NCBI GenBank assembly: GCA_944386325.1
Contig: CALXAP010000001.1
Coordinates: 120,675 to 184,674, forward strand
Source: an uncultured Clostridia bacterium
Lineage (GTDB): Bacteria > Bacillota > Clostridia > TANB77 > CAG-508
Reading direction: 5' to 3'
Length of the DNA: 64,000 nt
A model generated the notes under the pieces. It worked only from the letters and a program-made list of their open reading frames with translations. It ran no database searches and had not been told where the DNA came from. Below, in pieces: positions 6,984 through 16,023 of this stretch. The translations under genes were made by a program, and so were the position numbers. Each line of letters begins with the position of its first letter. Within the stretch, counting starts at the first letter, position 1.

Positions 6984-7898
6984 ATGAAATATATTTTAGA
7001 AACAACTAATCTTGAGAAGCGCTATAAAAATTTTAAAGCTATAGATAGTCTTAATATGCATATACCTAAAGGCTCTATATATGGACTTATTGGAAAAAAT
7101 GGTGCAGGAAAAACTACTTTAATTAGACTAATTTGTGCATTACAAAAACCTACAAATGGATATTATTCTATTTATGGAATAAAAAATATTGATAAGCAAA
7201 TTATTAATGTAAGAAAAAGAATAGGTGCAATTATTGAAACACCTTCAGTACACATAGAAATGACTGCAAGAGAGAATTTAATGGAACAATCAAAGATAAT
7301 TGGTGTTCCATCTTATGATGGAGTAGATGAATTATTAAAGTTAGTAGGTTTAAGTCAAACAGGAAAAAAGAAAGTTCATGATTTTTCATTAGGAATGAAA
7401 CAAAGATTGGGTATTGCGATTGCATTAGTAGGAAATCCAGATTTTCTTATTTTAGACGAACCTATTAATGGTCTAGACCCACAAGGAATAATTGATATAA
7501 GAGAAATTATATTAAAATTAAACAAGGAAAATGGAATAACATTTTTAATATCTAGTCACTACTTAGATGAATTATCAAAGGTAGCAACTCATTATGGTTT
7601 TATTAATAAGGGGAAGATGATACAAGAAATTAGCAAAGAAAAACTAGAGCAAAATTGTAAAAAACGAATTGAAATAAAAGTAAGTAATATAAAAGAATGT
7701 GTTAAGTATTTAGAGCAGAATAATATTCCTTACGAAGTAATTTCTAATGAAATTATAAATATATATCAGAAAATAAATATATCAGAACTTGCTATATCGC
7801 TTTCAGAAAGAGATTGTATAATAAATGAATTTCGTGAAAAAGAAGAGACACTTGAAAATTATTATATAAACCTAATTGGAGGTGGAGATAATGTATAA
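6984..7898 (+). CDS. ABC transporter ATPase, bacitracin/lantibiotic type (BcrA-like)
   Basis: A 304-residue ATPase with Walker A at 37-44 (GKNGAGKT), signature FSLGMKQRLGIA, Walker B FLILDEPINGLDP and switch SSHYLDE. The C-terminal ~90 residues match the extra domain of BcrA/lantibiotic-immunity ATPases. It starts at ATG 6984 after GGAGGATGAGG. Together with the permease at 7891 it should export or detach a membrane-active peptide. Position between the response regulator and the histidine kinase, and four phased repeats in its promoter, suggest induction by that two-component system. Confidence 0.92.
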   Translation: MKYILETTNLEKRYKNFKAIDSLNMHIPKGSIYGLIGKNGAGKTTLIRLICALQKPTNGYYSIYGIKNIDKQIINVRKRIGAIIETPSVHIEMTARENLMEQSKIIGVPSYDGVDELLKLVGLSQTGKKKVHDFSLGMKQRLGIAIALVGNPDFLILDEPINGLDPQGIIDIREIILKLNKENGITFLISSHYLDELSKVATHYGFINKGKMIQEISKEKLEQNCKKRIEIKVSNIKECVKYLEQNNIPYEVISNEIINIYQKINISELAISLSERDCIINEFREKEETLENYYINLIGGGDNV

Positions 7899-8754
7899 AT
7901 TATTAAATGCAGGATTTTCTAGATTAATAAAAAACAAAATATTCTGGGGAATAGTTGTTATTACAGTAATAATAGCATTAGGTTTAGTTTTTAATAGGAT
8001 TAGTAGTAGTGGTTTTTTTGAAAATGAATTAGAACCAGTATTAACAAATTATATATATTTTATAGGATTTTTTATTGCTATATTTACAAGTTTGTTTGTT
8101 GGAACAGAATATTCAGATGGTGCAATTAGAAACAAAATAGTAGTAGGGCATACTAGAAAAAATATTTATTTATCTAATTTAATTATTAGTATTTCTGTAG
8201 GATTATTTATAGAATTTGTATATTTAATTTTAGTTATGATTATTGGAATCCCAACACTTGGAGGATTAAAAATACCAATAGATAGATTTTTATTTATTTT
8301 ATTAGATATGATATTTATTGTTATAGCATATTCATCTATTTTTAATTTTATAACATTAATGTGTTCAGATATAACAATAGCTACTGTTATATGTATAATT
8401 GCTTTTATAGGTATGTTTGTTGTAAGTGAATTTGTTGTATCACCAATAGCAAATGATAAGAAATATTATTCAAATTATGTTACAAATGAAAATGGAGAAG
8501 TAATAGAAACTCAGAAACGCTTAAATCCAAATTATGTTGGCGATTTTGCAAAACAAGTATATAAAAATATATTATATATTATTCCATCTGGTCAAGCATT
8601 TCAAATACAATCAACAATGTCTAATTTATCTTTTGAAAATGATAGGTATATGACAGATACAGATATAAAATTAGCTTGGATATATTCATTAGGACTAATA
8701 ATTGTAATAAATGGAATAGGAATATATTTCTTTAATAGAAAAGATTTAAAATAG
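7891..8754 (+). CDS. ABC-2 permease (BcrB-like)
   Basis: A 287-residue membrane protein with about six hydrophobic segments (near 17-35, 50-70, 98-120, 132-152, 158-178, 262-281) and an extracytoplasmic segment rich in polar residues between the last two. ATG 7891 overlaps the end of the ATPase gene by 8 bases and has GGAGG (7878-7882) in front, so translation is coupled. It is the presumed channel subunit of the BcrA-like ATPase. Substrate specificity is not visible from sequence. Confidence 0.87.
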   Translation: MYKLLNAGFSRLIKNKIFWGIVVITVIIALGLVFNRISSSGFFENELEPVLTNYIYFIGFFIAIFTSLFVGTEYSDGAIRNKIVVGHTRKNIYLSNLIISISVGLFIEFVYLILVMIIGIPTLGGLKIPIDRFLFILLDMIFIVIAYSSIFNFITLMCSDITIATVICIIAFIGMFVVSEFVVSPIANDKKYYSNYVTNENGEVIETQKRLNPNYVGDFAKQVYKNILYIIPSGQAFQIQSTMSNLSFENDRYMTDTDIKLAWIYSLGLIIVINGIGIYFFNRKDLK

Positions 8755-8763
8755 GAGTATGAT

Positions 8764-9651
8764 ATGATTATTTGCTTATATATAATAATTACAGTATTAA
8801 TTATTATTTTAACTATTATGATAATAAAAATATATTTTATAAGAAAATCGCTTAAAGAAATGAGAAAATCGATAAGTGAGATATTGTCAACTGATACTAA
8901 TAGTTTGTTAACAATTTCTTCATCAGATAAAGAGGTTGTTAATTTAGCAAATAACTTAAATATTGAACTCAAAAAATTAAGAGAAGAAAAATTACAGTAT
9001 GAAAATGGAAATCAGGAATTAAAAACTGTTATAACAAATATTTCTCATGATATGAGAACTCCCCTTACTGCTATAAGTGGATATTTGGAATTAATCAAAG
9101 AAAATAATGAACAAAATAAGAGGAAAAAATACATAGAAATTATAGAGAGAAAAACGCATGATTTGATTTTACTTACAGAGCAGTTATTTGATTTTTCTAA
9201 GACAATGGATATTAGTATAAAAAAGGAAATGTTATGTATTAATGAAATTTTAGAAGAGGCTTTAATAAATTATTATAGTGTTTTTAAAAAGAATAATATT
9301 ATACCTAAAATAGAAATTTGTGATAAGAAAATTTATAGAATGGTAAATAAAAATTCTGTTATTAGAGTTTTTGAAAATATTTTATCTAATGTCAGCAAAT
9401 ATAGCAATGGAGACTTCAAAGTGATTCTTGATAATTATGGAAAAATAACTTTTTCAAATAAAGCTACTTCTTTAGATGCCACGACAGTCCAAAAAATTTT
9501 TAATAGGTATTTTACAGTAGAAAATGCTAAAAAATCTACAGGCTTAGGACTAGCTATTGCTAAACAATTAGTAGAATTAAATGGAGGAACAATTGTAGCA
9601 AAATATGTAAAAAGTTATTTGATTATAGAAATAAATTTAATTGACCAGTAA
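8764..9651 (+). CDS. Sensor histidine kinase, intramembrane-sensing type
   Basis: A 295-residue kinase. One N-terminal transmembrane segment (about 3-25) has almost no extracytoplasmic part. A coiled linker leads to the H-box ISHDMRTPLTA with phospho-acceptor H95, then the N-box (FENILSNVSKYS) and the ATP-binding Gly-rich region (TGLGLAIAKQL). The absence of an external sensor domain is typical of bacitracin-type kinases that sense through their transporter. It begins 9 bases after the permease stop. Its last codons form the left arm of a terminator, so the operon ends here. Confidence 0.9.
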   Translation: MIICLYIIITVLIIILTIMIIKIYFIRKSLKEMRKSISEILSTDTNSLLTISSSDKEVVNLANNLNIELKKLREEKLQYENGNQELKTVITNISHDMRTPLTAISGYLELIKENNEQNKRKKYIEIIERKTHDLILLTEQLFDFSKTMDISIKKEMLCINEILEEALINYYSVFKKNNIIPKIEICDKKIYRMVNKNSVIRVFENILSNVSKYSNGDFKVILDNYGKITFSNKATSLDATTVQKIFNRYFTVENAKKSTGLGLAIAKQLVELNGGTIVAKYVKSYLIIEINLIDQ

Positions 9652-9687
9652 TTGTTTGATAATTACTGGTCTTTATGATACTATAAT
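9643..9687 (+). terminator. Terminator overlapping the kinase stop, with an embedded promoter motif
   Basis: GACCAGTAATT (9643-9653) pairs perfectly with AATTACTGGTC (9661-9671), followed by TTTA. TTGATA (9656-9661) lies in the loop with TACTAT (9679-9684) 17 bases on, and TATAAT at 9682-9687. The same DNA may therefore end the kinase operon and start the MBL gene. Confidence 0.7.
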
Positions 9688-9713
9688 AAAAAAATTGAAA
9701 AGAGGTAGATAGT

Positions 9714-10586
9714 ATGGAATTAATACAAGTAGGAGAAAAAACTTATTATATAAAAAATCCTACAAATATAGGTATATATAAATTAGATAGTGAAAATGTT
9801 TTCTTAATAGATACAGGTAATGATAAAGATGCTGGTAGAAAAATTTTGAAAATTATAAATGAACAAGGCTGGAATATAAAAGGAATAATAAATACTCACT
9901 CAAATGCAGATCATATTGGTGGAAATAAATTTATTCAAGATAGGACTAATTGTAACATTTATTCTTATAATATAGAAAAATCATTTACAGAATATCCTAT
10001 TTTAGAGTCATCTTTTTTATATGGAGGATATCCATTTAAAGATTTAAGAAATAAATTTTTACTTGCTAAAAATTCAAATGTAATAAATATAAATAATAAT
10101 TTACCAGATGGATTAGAATATTTTCCTTTAAAAGGTCATTTTTTTGATATGATAGGAATAAAAACTTCTGATAATATTTTATTTCTTGCAGATTCCCTAT
10201 TTAGTGAAGAAATAATAACAAAATATCATTTGTTTTTTATTTATGATGTTAAAGAATATTTAAATACATTAGAAAATTTAAATAATCTAAAAGCAACATT
10301 ATTTATACCTTCACATTGTGAAGCAACAAAAAACATAGATTCATTAATTGAAATTAATAGGAATAAAGTAAATGAAATAGTAGAAACTATATATGGTTTT
10401 TGTAAGAATGAGATAACTTTTGAAGAGATATTAAAATGTATATTTGATAAATATTCTTTAATTATGAATACGAATCAATATGTTTTAATTGGTAGTACAA
10501 TAAAATCGTATTTATCTTATTTATATGATGAAAATAAGATTAGTTATGAATTTAAGGATAATAAAATGGTTTGGAAACAAGTTTAA
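9714..10586 (+). CDS. MBL-fold metallo-hydrolase
   Basis: A 290-residue metallo-beta-lactamase-fold protein. The metal-binding loop reads N60-T-H62-S-N-A-D66-H67-I-G-G: the usual second histidine of HxHxDH is Asn64. Further ligands are likely GH (LKGHF), the Asp of FLADSLF and the His of PSHCEA. The last ~75 residues are helical. The N-for-H replacement suggests a subgroup with altered metal site rather than a decayed enzyme, because the rest is intact. No substrate can be assigned. A decayed copy of its C-terminal region lies at 15823. It is followed 20 bases later by metK, possibly the same transcript. Confidence 0.85.
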   Translation: MELIQVGEKTYYIKNPTNIGIYKLDSENVFLIDTGNDKDAGRKILKIINEQGWNIKGIINTHSNADHIGGNKFIQDRTNCNIYSYNIEKSFTEYPILESSFLYGGYPFKDLRNKFLLAKNSNVININNNLPDGLEYFPLKGHFFDMIGIKTSDNILFLADSLFSEEIITKYHLFFIYDVKEYLNTLENLNNLKATLFIPSHCEATKNIDSLIEINRNKVNEIVETIYGFCKNEITFEEILKCIFDKYSLIMNTNQYVLIGSTIKSYLSYLYDENKISYEFKDNKMVWKQV

Positions 10587-10605
10587 AATATTATGGAGAT
10601 AACTT

Positions 10606-11715
10606 ATGAATAAATATTATTTTACTTCTGAAAGTGTAACAGAAGGACATCCAGATAAGATGTGTGATTATATAGCAGATAAAATACTTGATGAATACTT
10701 AATGCAAGATAAAGAGTCAAGAGTGGCTGTTGGAGTTTTTGCATGTAAAAATAGAATTATAATTGCTGGTCAAATAACATCTAATGCAAAAGTAAATATA
10801 AATGAAATTACAAGAAAGACAATTAAAGAAATTGGATATGATAATAGTTCTACAGATATAGATTATAGAACTTGTGATATTGATATAAATATAACAAAGC
10901 AAAGTAATGATATAGCAAAGGGAGTAGATTTAGGAGGAGCTGGAGATCAGGGAATAATGTTTGGATTTGCAATATCTGAAACAGAAGTATTTATGCCTTA
11001 TGCTATATTTATGGCACATAAATTATCTAAAAGATTAACAGAGGTTAGAAAAAACAATATAATTGGATACTTAAGACCTGATGGGAAAACTCAAGTAACT
11101 GTAGAATATGAAAATGATATTCCAAAAAGAATAGAAAATATTCTAATTTCAACACAACATTTGGAAAAAATAGATTTAAATATACTAAGAAAAGATATAA
11201 TGTCTGAAGTTATAATGAAAATAGTACCAGAGTATATGATGGATAGAGATACTAAAATTTTTATTAATCCAAATGGAGAATTTGTAATAGGCGGATCTCT
11301 TGGAGATACAGGACTTACAGGCAGAAAAATTATTGTTGACACATATGGAGGGTATGCTAGGCATGGGGGAGGAGCATTTTCAGGAAAAGATGCTACAAAA
11401 GTTGATAGATCAGCTACATATATGGCAAGGCATATTGCTAAAAATATTGTAGCAAATAAGTATGCAAAAAAATGTGAAATACAGTTATCGTATGCAATAG
11501 GTATTAATAAACCATTGTCAATATATATTAATACATTTGAAACAGGAAAAATAAATGATGAAGAATTAGTGAGATTGATAAATGATAATTTTGATTTGAC
11601 TCCACAAGGTATTATTAAATATTTAAATTTAAAAGAACCAATATATTCTTCTGCAACAAATTATGGACATTTTGGAAAAGCATATTTGCCTTGGGAAAAA
11701 ATAGTGAAAATATAA
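10606..11715 (+). CDS. metK: S-adenosylmethionine synthetase
   Basis: Makes S-adenosylmethionine from methionine and ATP in the cytoplasm. The family signatures are clear: FTSESVTEGHPDK at the start, GAGDQGIMFG (about 109-118), GGSLGDTGLTGRKIIVDTYGG (220-240), and the HGGGAFSGKDATKVDRSA loop (about 246-263). The length of 369 residues is a little short compared with about 390-400 for most bacterial MetK, mainly through compact loops; no motif is missing. The start follows GGAGATAACTT. Its 3' end exists as a decayed second copy at about 15879-15919. Confidence 0.95.
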   Translation: MNKYYFTSESVTEGHPDKMCDYIADKILDEYLMQDKESRVAVGVFACKNRIIIAGQITSNAKVNINEITRKTIKEIGYDNSSTDIDYRTCDIDINITKQSNDIAKGVDLGGAGDQGIMFGFAISETEVFMPYAIFMAHKLSKRLTEVRKNNIIGYLRPDGKTQVTVEYENDIPKRIENILISTQHLEKIDLNILRKDIMSEVIMKIVPEYMMDRDTKIFINPNGEFVIGGSLGDTGLTGRKIIVDTYGGYARHGGGAFSGKDATKVDRSATYMARHIAKNIVANKYAKKCEIQLSYAIGINKPLSIYINTFETGKINDEELVRLINDNFDLTPQGIIKYLNLKEPIYSSATNYGHFGKAYLPWEKIVKI

Positions 11716-11771
11716 TTGGAAAAATTATTTGTAAATATTTGAAGATATTTTTATATTATTGAAACTTTTTT

Positions 11772-11780
11772 TGTTATAAT
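11772..11780 (+). promoter_or_regulatory. Extended -10 promoter of the sigma-factor gene
   Basis: TGT TATAAT (11772-11780), 31 bases before the ATG, without a good -35. Autoregulated ECF sigma genes often have a separate sigma-specific element, but I could not identify one. Confidence 0.45.
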
Positions 11781-11810
11781 GAGTTTATACTTATATAAGT
11801 AGGTGAGTAA

Positions 11811-12740
11811 ATGAAAAAAGATTTTGATATGGAGTTGTATAAAAATTATCTAAATAAAGGTGAAGTAGAATCATTTGAAATGTTATATATGAAATATAAA
11901 GATAAGATTAATTATTTTATTTATAATATTGTAGGAAATTATGATAAAGCAGAAGATTTAACTCAGGAGACATTTACGTATATTTTACAAAATAAAATAA
12001 AAGACAATTATAATTTTAAATTTCATATATTTTTAGTGGCAAAGAGTAGAGCTTTATCATATATAAATATGGAAAGTCGAAGAGATAATATAGAAGAAAA
12101 ATATACTAGAACAATACAGGAATTAATAGAACAAGATGTAATTGATACAGTGATTAAACAAGAAAGAAAAGAAGAATTATTGAGAACAATCGATTTGATA
12201 GATGAAAAATACAAAAATGCAATATACTTAGTGAAAATAGAAGGATTTTCTTGTAAAGAAACAGCAGAAATACTTGGAGAATCAGTTCAAAATATAAAAA
12301 ATTATATCCATCGAGGGAAAAAACAATTGAGAAAATTATTAATAAAGGAAGGAGGAATTAATGAAATGAAAAAATCGTTAAAGACATTCATAATAGTTTT
12401 AATTATAGGTATTTTATTGTCAGGAGCAGTATATGCTACTATAAAAATAATTGAAAATATAAATGGAAAAGCACAAATTACACCAACATTTACAAGTAAA
12501 ATATCTACAATAGATACTAATAAAGTATGGGTAGGTACATTTAATTTAGTATGGAATGATTTTATGAATGAAGTTATAAAAGGAAAAGTTGAGTTTGTAG
12601 ATGGATATTCACAATTAGCAAATGAACTAAATAAGCAGTCTTTTACATCAGAAGAATTATCAGAAGAATCTTATTATGAAATATATGGAAAATCATCATT
12701 GAAATTAAAAAATAAGATAGAAAAGCGGAATAAGAGATAA
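11811..12740 (+). CDS. ECF-type sigma factor in frame with a membrane-anchored domain
   Basis: Residues 1-180 form an ECF sigma factor: region 2 (YIFNIVGNYDKAEDLTQETF-like at about 37-60) and region 4 helix-turn-helix (FSCKETAEILGESVQNIKNYIHRGKKQLRKLL, about 146-178). The frame then continues without a stop through GGAGGAATTAATGAAATG into a transmembrane segment (residues ~186-211) and an extracytoplasmic part. Normally this second part would be a separate anti-sigma-like gene starting at the ATG near 12367. The protein is thus either a true sigma/membrane fusion or the result of a small deletion that removed the sigma stop. The extracytoplasmic part is cut at 12740 by a frameshift (next entry). 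A similar but unfused pair lies at 47641-49225. Confidence 0.8.
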   Translation: MKKDFDMELYKNYLNKGEVESFEMLYMKYKDKINYFIYNIVGNYDKAEDLTQETFTYILQNKIKDNYNFKFHIFLVAKSRALSYINMESRRDNIEEKYTRTIQELIEQDVIDTVIKQERKEELLRTIDLIDEKYKNAIYLVKIEGFSCKETAEILGESVQNIKNYIHRGKKQLRKLLIKEGGINEMKKSLKTFIIVLIIGILLSGAVYATIKIIENINGKAQITPTFTSKISTIDTNKVWVGTFNLVWNDFMNEVIKGKVEFVDGYSQLANELNKQSFTSEELSEESYYEIYGKSSLKLKNKIEKRNKR

Positions 12741-13422
12741 ATTTAATGAGGAGAGCCAAATATTAGATAGAATTGACTTTAGTAATAGTAATGGATATAT
12801 TTTATATTCAATGTTAAAAAAAGAATTTAATTATTTAGAGAAATTTTCTGAATTACAGGATGATGTGTTTGGAAATTCAGAAGAAAAGGTAAAGTATTTT
12901 GGAATAGATGCTACAACATCAAAAGATGCTAGTAAAAATGTAGAAGTATTATTTTATAATTCAAATGAGGATTTTGCTATTAAATTAAATACAAAAGAAA
13001 ATGAAGAAATTATTCTATATAAAACAACAGGAATAAATAAATCATTTGAAGAAAATTATAAGGAAGTACAAGATTTTGAAAATAAATATTCTGGTGAAAG
13101 ACTATTACAAAAAGTAGATATATTGAAAATACCATATATAAATGTAGATGATGTAATAAATTATGATGAACTTTGTGGAAGAGTAATAAAAGGAACTAAT
13201 ACATATATTAGCCAAGCATTACAAACTGTTAAATTTAATTTAAATAATATAGGTGGTAATGTAAAAAGTGAATCTGTTATAAGTGGCACATATGGTTCAA
13301 CACAAGAGAATGGAAGAGAATTTATATTAAATAGTGATTTTATATTATATTTAAAAGAACAAAGTAAAGATAAACCCTATTTTGCTTTAAGGGTAAATAA
13401 TATAGATGTATTAGTAAAATAA
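12721..13422 (+). pseudogene. Remainder of the sigma-linked extracytoplasmic protein after a frameshift
   Basis: The frame starting near 12721 reads on without a gap from the previous protein: KIEK then SGIRDKFNEESQILDRIDFSNSNGYI and on to 13422. A single-base indel between about 12718 and 12738 therefore splits one gene. ATG 12811 is the first conventional start in this part but has no ribosome binding site. The C-terminal ~70 residues (from about TYISQALQ) are beta-rich and unrecognised. Together with the upstream part this would be a ~400-residue membrane-anchored partner of the sigma factor. Whether the indel is real or a sequencing error cannot be decided here. Confidence 0.65.
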
Positions 13423-13479
13423 GATATTTTTCTGTGTTTTTATAAATGTTTAATTTTTTAAGAAATATCTAAATAGTGC

Positions 13480-13498
13480 GGGCGAACACTGTTCGCCC
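13480..13498. repeat. Short G+C-rich REP-like hairpin
   Basis: GGGCGAA (13480-13486) pairs with TTCGCCC (13492-13498) around CACTG, ending in CCTACAA. It is a sharp G+C island in the A+T-rich gap 13423-13577. Elements of the form GGGGCGAACAGTGTTCGCCC are common intergenic repeats in several bacterial groups (general knowledge). Confidence 0.55.
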
Positions 13499-13577
13499 CT
13501 ACAACTCATTATATATTAGGTTTTATGGATTTTAACTTTAAATTGTAACAAGAATATAAAACAAAATAATTATAATA

Positions 13578-13605
13578 TTGACAAATTTATATAAATTTAT
13601 ATAAT
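13578..13605 (+). promoter_or_regulatory. Promoter upstream of the kinase-SIS gene
   Basis: TTGACA (13578-13583), 16 bases, TATAAT (13600-13605). Confidence 0.65.
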
Positions 13606-13669
13606 AATTTACATATATGATATGTAGATATCTTTATCTAATTAATTATAGATTCGAAAAGGTGGAATT

Positions 13670-13767
13670 ATGAAAGCAATACATAGAATTATTATATTAA
13701 AATAAAAGGTAAAGATATAGTTGGATGCGTTATTAATATTTTTGAAGGTATAGGGAGTTTGAAATGA
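13670..13767 (+). pseudogene. Remnant of a small ORF overlapping the kinase-SIS start
   Basis: ATG 13670 after AAGGTGG opens MKAIHRIIILK and stops. A second frame continues as YYIKIKGKDIVGCVINIFEGIGSLK and ends with TGA at 13765-13767, overlapping the next ATG (ATGA). The coupling overlap and good ribosome binding site suggest an originally ~32-residue peptide gene broken by one base. The product is unknown. Confidence 0.3.
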
Positions 13768-15737
13768 AAATAGTAGGAATAGGAGATTTAGTGTTAGATT
13801 ATTATTTTGAAAATAATATATTTAAAGGAGTATGTGGAGGAATGACATCTTTTAATGTTATATCACATTTGGCAAAATATTTTGAAACATATGCATATGC
13901 AGTATGTGGAAATGATTTAGATGGTGAAATAGCAATAAAGAGTTTAGAAGATGTTGGAGTTAATATCAAGTATATAAAAAAAGAAAATATAAGTACAAGA
14001 TGCTTTTATATAAATATAGATAACAAAGAAAATATTTTTTCATCTAAGAAAAGCTGTCCTTTGTGTGGAGAGAAAAAATGGTATGAAACTACGAAATTAA
14101 GTGATAAAGTTCCAAATAATTTATTGTCAAAAGAATCTATTTTAGTTTTAGATACTATAAATAAAATAAATTTAAAAATAGTAGATAAGTTTAGAAATAA
14201 AGATTCAAAAGTTGTTCTTGATATGGGACAAGTGGGAAATTTTAAATATTTAACTAAAGAGGAGATTTTAGATAAATTATTAAATAGATTTAATTTAGTT
14301 CAATTAAATGAAAGAGTAGCTTCATTTTTATTAAAAAAATTTAAATATAGTTCATATAGCGAATTGAATAATATTTTTAATTCTACAATGCTTATAATTA
14401 CGCATGGTAAAGGTGGAGCAACAATAGTTTATAATAATAAAGAAAAAAGATACTTATTAAAACAAGTAGCTATTGAGGTGGATCCATCAGGTGCAGGAGA
14501 TGCATTTTTATCAGTAGCAATAAAAAAATGTATAGAAAATGATTTTAATATATCTGAAGTAATGTTAGATGAATTATTTGATGAGGCATCAAATTTATCA
14601 GCTGAAACTGTACAAAAGTTAGGTGCAAGAAGTGTATTAATAGATTTATATAACAAGAATATAGAAACAGAAAAATGTATATGTGGACTAAAGTTAAATA
14701 GTAAAAAAAATAAACGTAATATAAAAAAGACATTTGTAAATTTAATTAATTTAAAAAGCAGAGTAAATAATGCATTAAAAACGGAAGCTTATCAAAAACT
14801 TTCTATTGAAATTGAAAAATTAGAAGGCTCAGTTGCATTCATAGGTACTGGTGGTTCAAAAATCCCAGCAATATTTTCTTCTAAAGTGGTTAACACTATA
14901 AAAGGAATAACTACAATACCTTTAACTCCACGAGAGCTTATATATAGAAATAATAAAGATATAAAAACATTATTTGCTTTTTCTTATTCTGGAGTTAGTA
15001 ATGATATATTATATGCTTTAAAACAAAATTCAAAAATAGAACAATATATAGTAACAAAAGGAGATGAAAACAAAATATTATCAAAATATGATAAGGCTAA
15101 GATTATATCATATTGTAAAAAAAATAATAATTCAGTGAAAGAAAGGGGATTTTTATCATTTGAAGGCGTTTTATCACCATGTAGTTTATTTGCAAAATTG
15201 TATTATGAAAATTTAAATGAAAAAGATAATTTTGAAAATTTTATTAGTTGTAGAATAGATTTTTGGAATACATATTTTGAAAAATATTTTAGAGATAATA
15301 AAAAAAAGTTAAACAATATTTTAGATAAAAAGGGATTAATAGATATTTTTATTGGAGATAACTCTGAATGTGCAGGATACGATTTAGAATCTAAAATAGT
15401 TGAATCAGGTATATATAGAGTAGAGCTACATGAAAAGAAAAACTTTTCACATGGAAGATTTGTTACCTTAGAGCATTTTGAACCAGATGCAATTATATAC
15501 TTAAAAAATAAAAATGTAAGCAAATATGAACAAACTTTATTAAAATATTTAACCATGTTTGATGATAAATTAATTATTATTGAAAGTGAATATGATAAAA
15601 TAATAGGTGAATTTGATTTATTAATAGCTATACAATATTTTATAAAAAATATTTCGAAATTATTAAATATAGATTTATCAAAACCAACTTATAGTGATGA
15701 ATCAATGAAAATTTATAAATTTAAAGGAGAACTATAG
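13764..15737 (+). CDS. PfkB-family sugar kinase fused to a double SIS domain
   Basis: A 657-residue, two-part enzyme. Residues 1-290 are a ribokinase/PfkB kinase: GGMTSFNVISHL at 25-36 and the catalytic DPSGAGDAF (240-248, base D246), with an unusual Cys pair insertion CPLC (98-101). After a linker with CIC (305-307), residues ~345-640 form a sugar isomerase (SIS) unit: GTGGSK (361-366), SYSGVSND (408-415) and a second half with GDNSECAGYDLESK (531-544) and HGRFV. SIS units bind phospho-sugars, so the protein may phosphorylate a sugar and then bind or isomerise the product (inference). The ATG overlaps the stop of a small broken ORF. No adjacent transporter or metabolic gene indicates the substrate. 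Confidence 0.8.
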   Translation: MKIVGIGDLVLDYYFENNIFKGVCGGMTSFNVISHLAKYFETYAYAVCGNDLDGEIAIKSLEDVGVNIKYIKKENISTRCFYINIDNKENIFSSKKSCPLCGEKKWYETTKLSDKVPNNLLSKESILVLDTINKINLKIVDKFRNKDSKVVLDMGQVGNFKYLTKEEILDKLLNRFNLVQLNERVASFLLKKFKYSSYSELNNIFNSTMLIITHGKGGATIVYNNKEKRYLLKQVAIEVDPSGAGDAFLSVAIKKCIENDFNISEVMLDELFDEASNLSAETVQKLGARSVLIDLYNKNIETEKCICGLKLNSKKNKRNIKKTFVNLINLKSRVNNALKTEAYQKLSIEIEKLEGSVAFIGTGGSKIPAIFSSKVVNTIKGITTIPLTPRELIYRNNKDIKTLFAFSYSGVSNDILYALKQNSKIEQYIVTKGDENKILSKYDKAKIISYCKKNNNSVKERGFLSFEGVLSPCSLFAKLYYENLNEKDNFENFISCRIDFWNTYFEKYFRDNKKKLNNILDKKGLIDIFIGDNSECAGYDLESKIVESGIYRVELHEKKNFSHGRFVTLEHFEPDAIIYLKNKNVSKYEQTLLKYLTMFDDKLIIIESEYDKIIGEFDLLIAIQYFIKNISKLLNIDLSKPTYSDESMKIYKFKGEL

Positions 15738-15822
15738 TAAATGTAAGTAAAAATGAATTAAAATTATATATATATTCTAATAGAGTTTATATATCAGTTA
15801 GAACATAAACGAATAATTTAAG

Positions 15823-15919
15823 ATTAAAAAGAATAAAGTAAATGAAATAGCAGAAATTATCTGTATTTTTTGTAAAGTATATGGATATTTTAGAAAAGCA
15901 TATTTGCATTGGAAAAAAA
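15823..15919 (+). pseudogene. Joined remnants of the MBL and metK 3' regions
   Basis: Bases from 15823 match the MBL gene at about 10353-10405 (IKKNKVNEIAEII versus the original RNKVNEIVETI). From about 15879 they match the metK 3' end at 11662-11701 with roughly four differences in 40 bases (YG-F-KAYL-WEK). The ~1.2 kb that separates these parts in the intact locus is missing. This is a decayed, internally deleted second copy of the mbl-metK pair. Confidence 0.75.
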
Positions 15920-15925
15920 TTTAGT

Positions 15926-15955
15926 TTAGATTTTATTAAATCTAATCTTTTTTTT
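15926..15955 (+). terminator. Terminator with 8-bp stem and long T-run
   Basis: TTAGATTT (15926-15933) pairs with AAATCTAA (15938-15945), followed by TC and eight T. It may be the original metK terminator kept with the remnant. Confidence 0.7.
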
Positions 15956-16023
15956 GTCATTTTATGAAACTTTTTATTATTTTAATTTGTATTAATAATA
16001 AGACTAATATTAGGAGGAGACAA

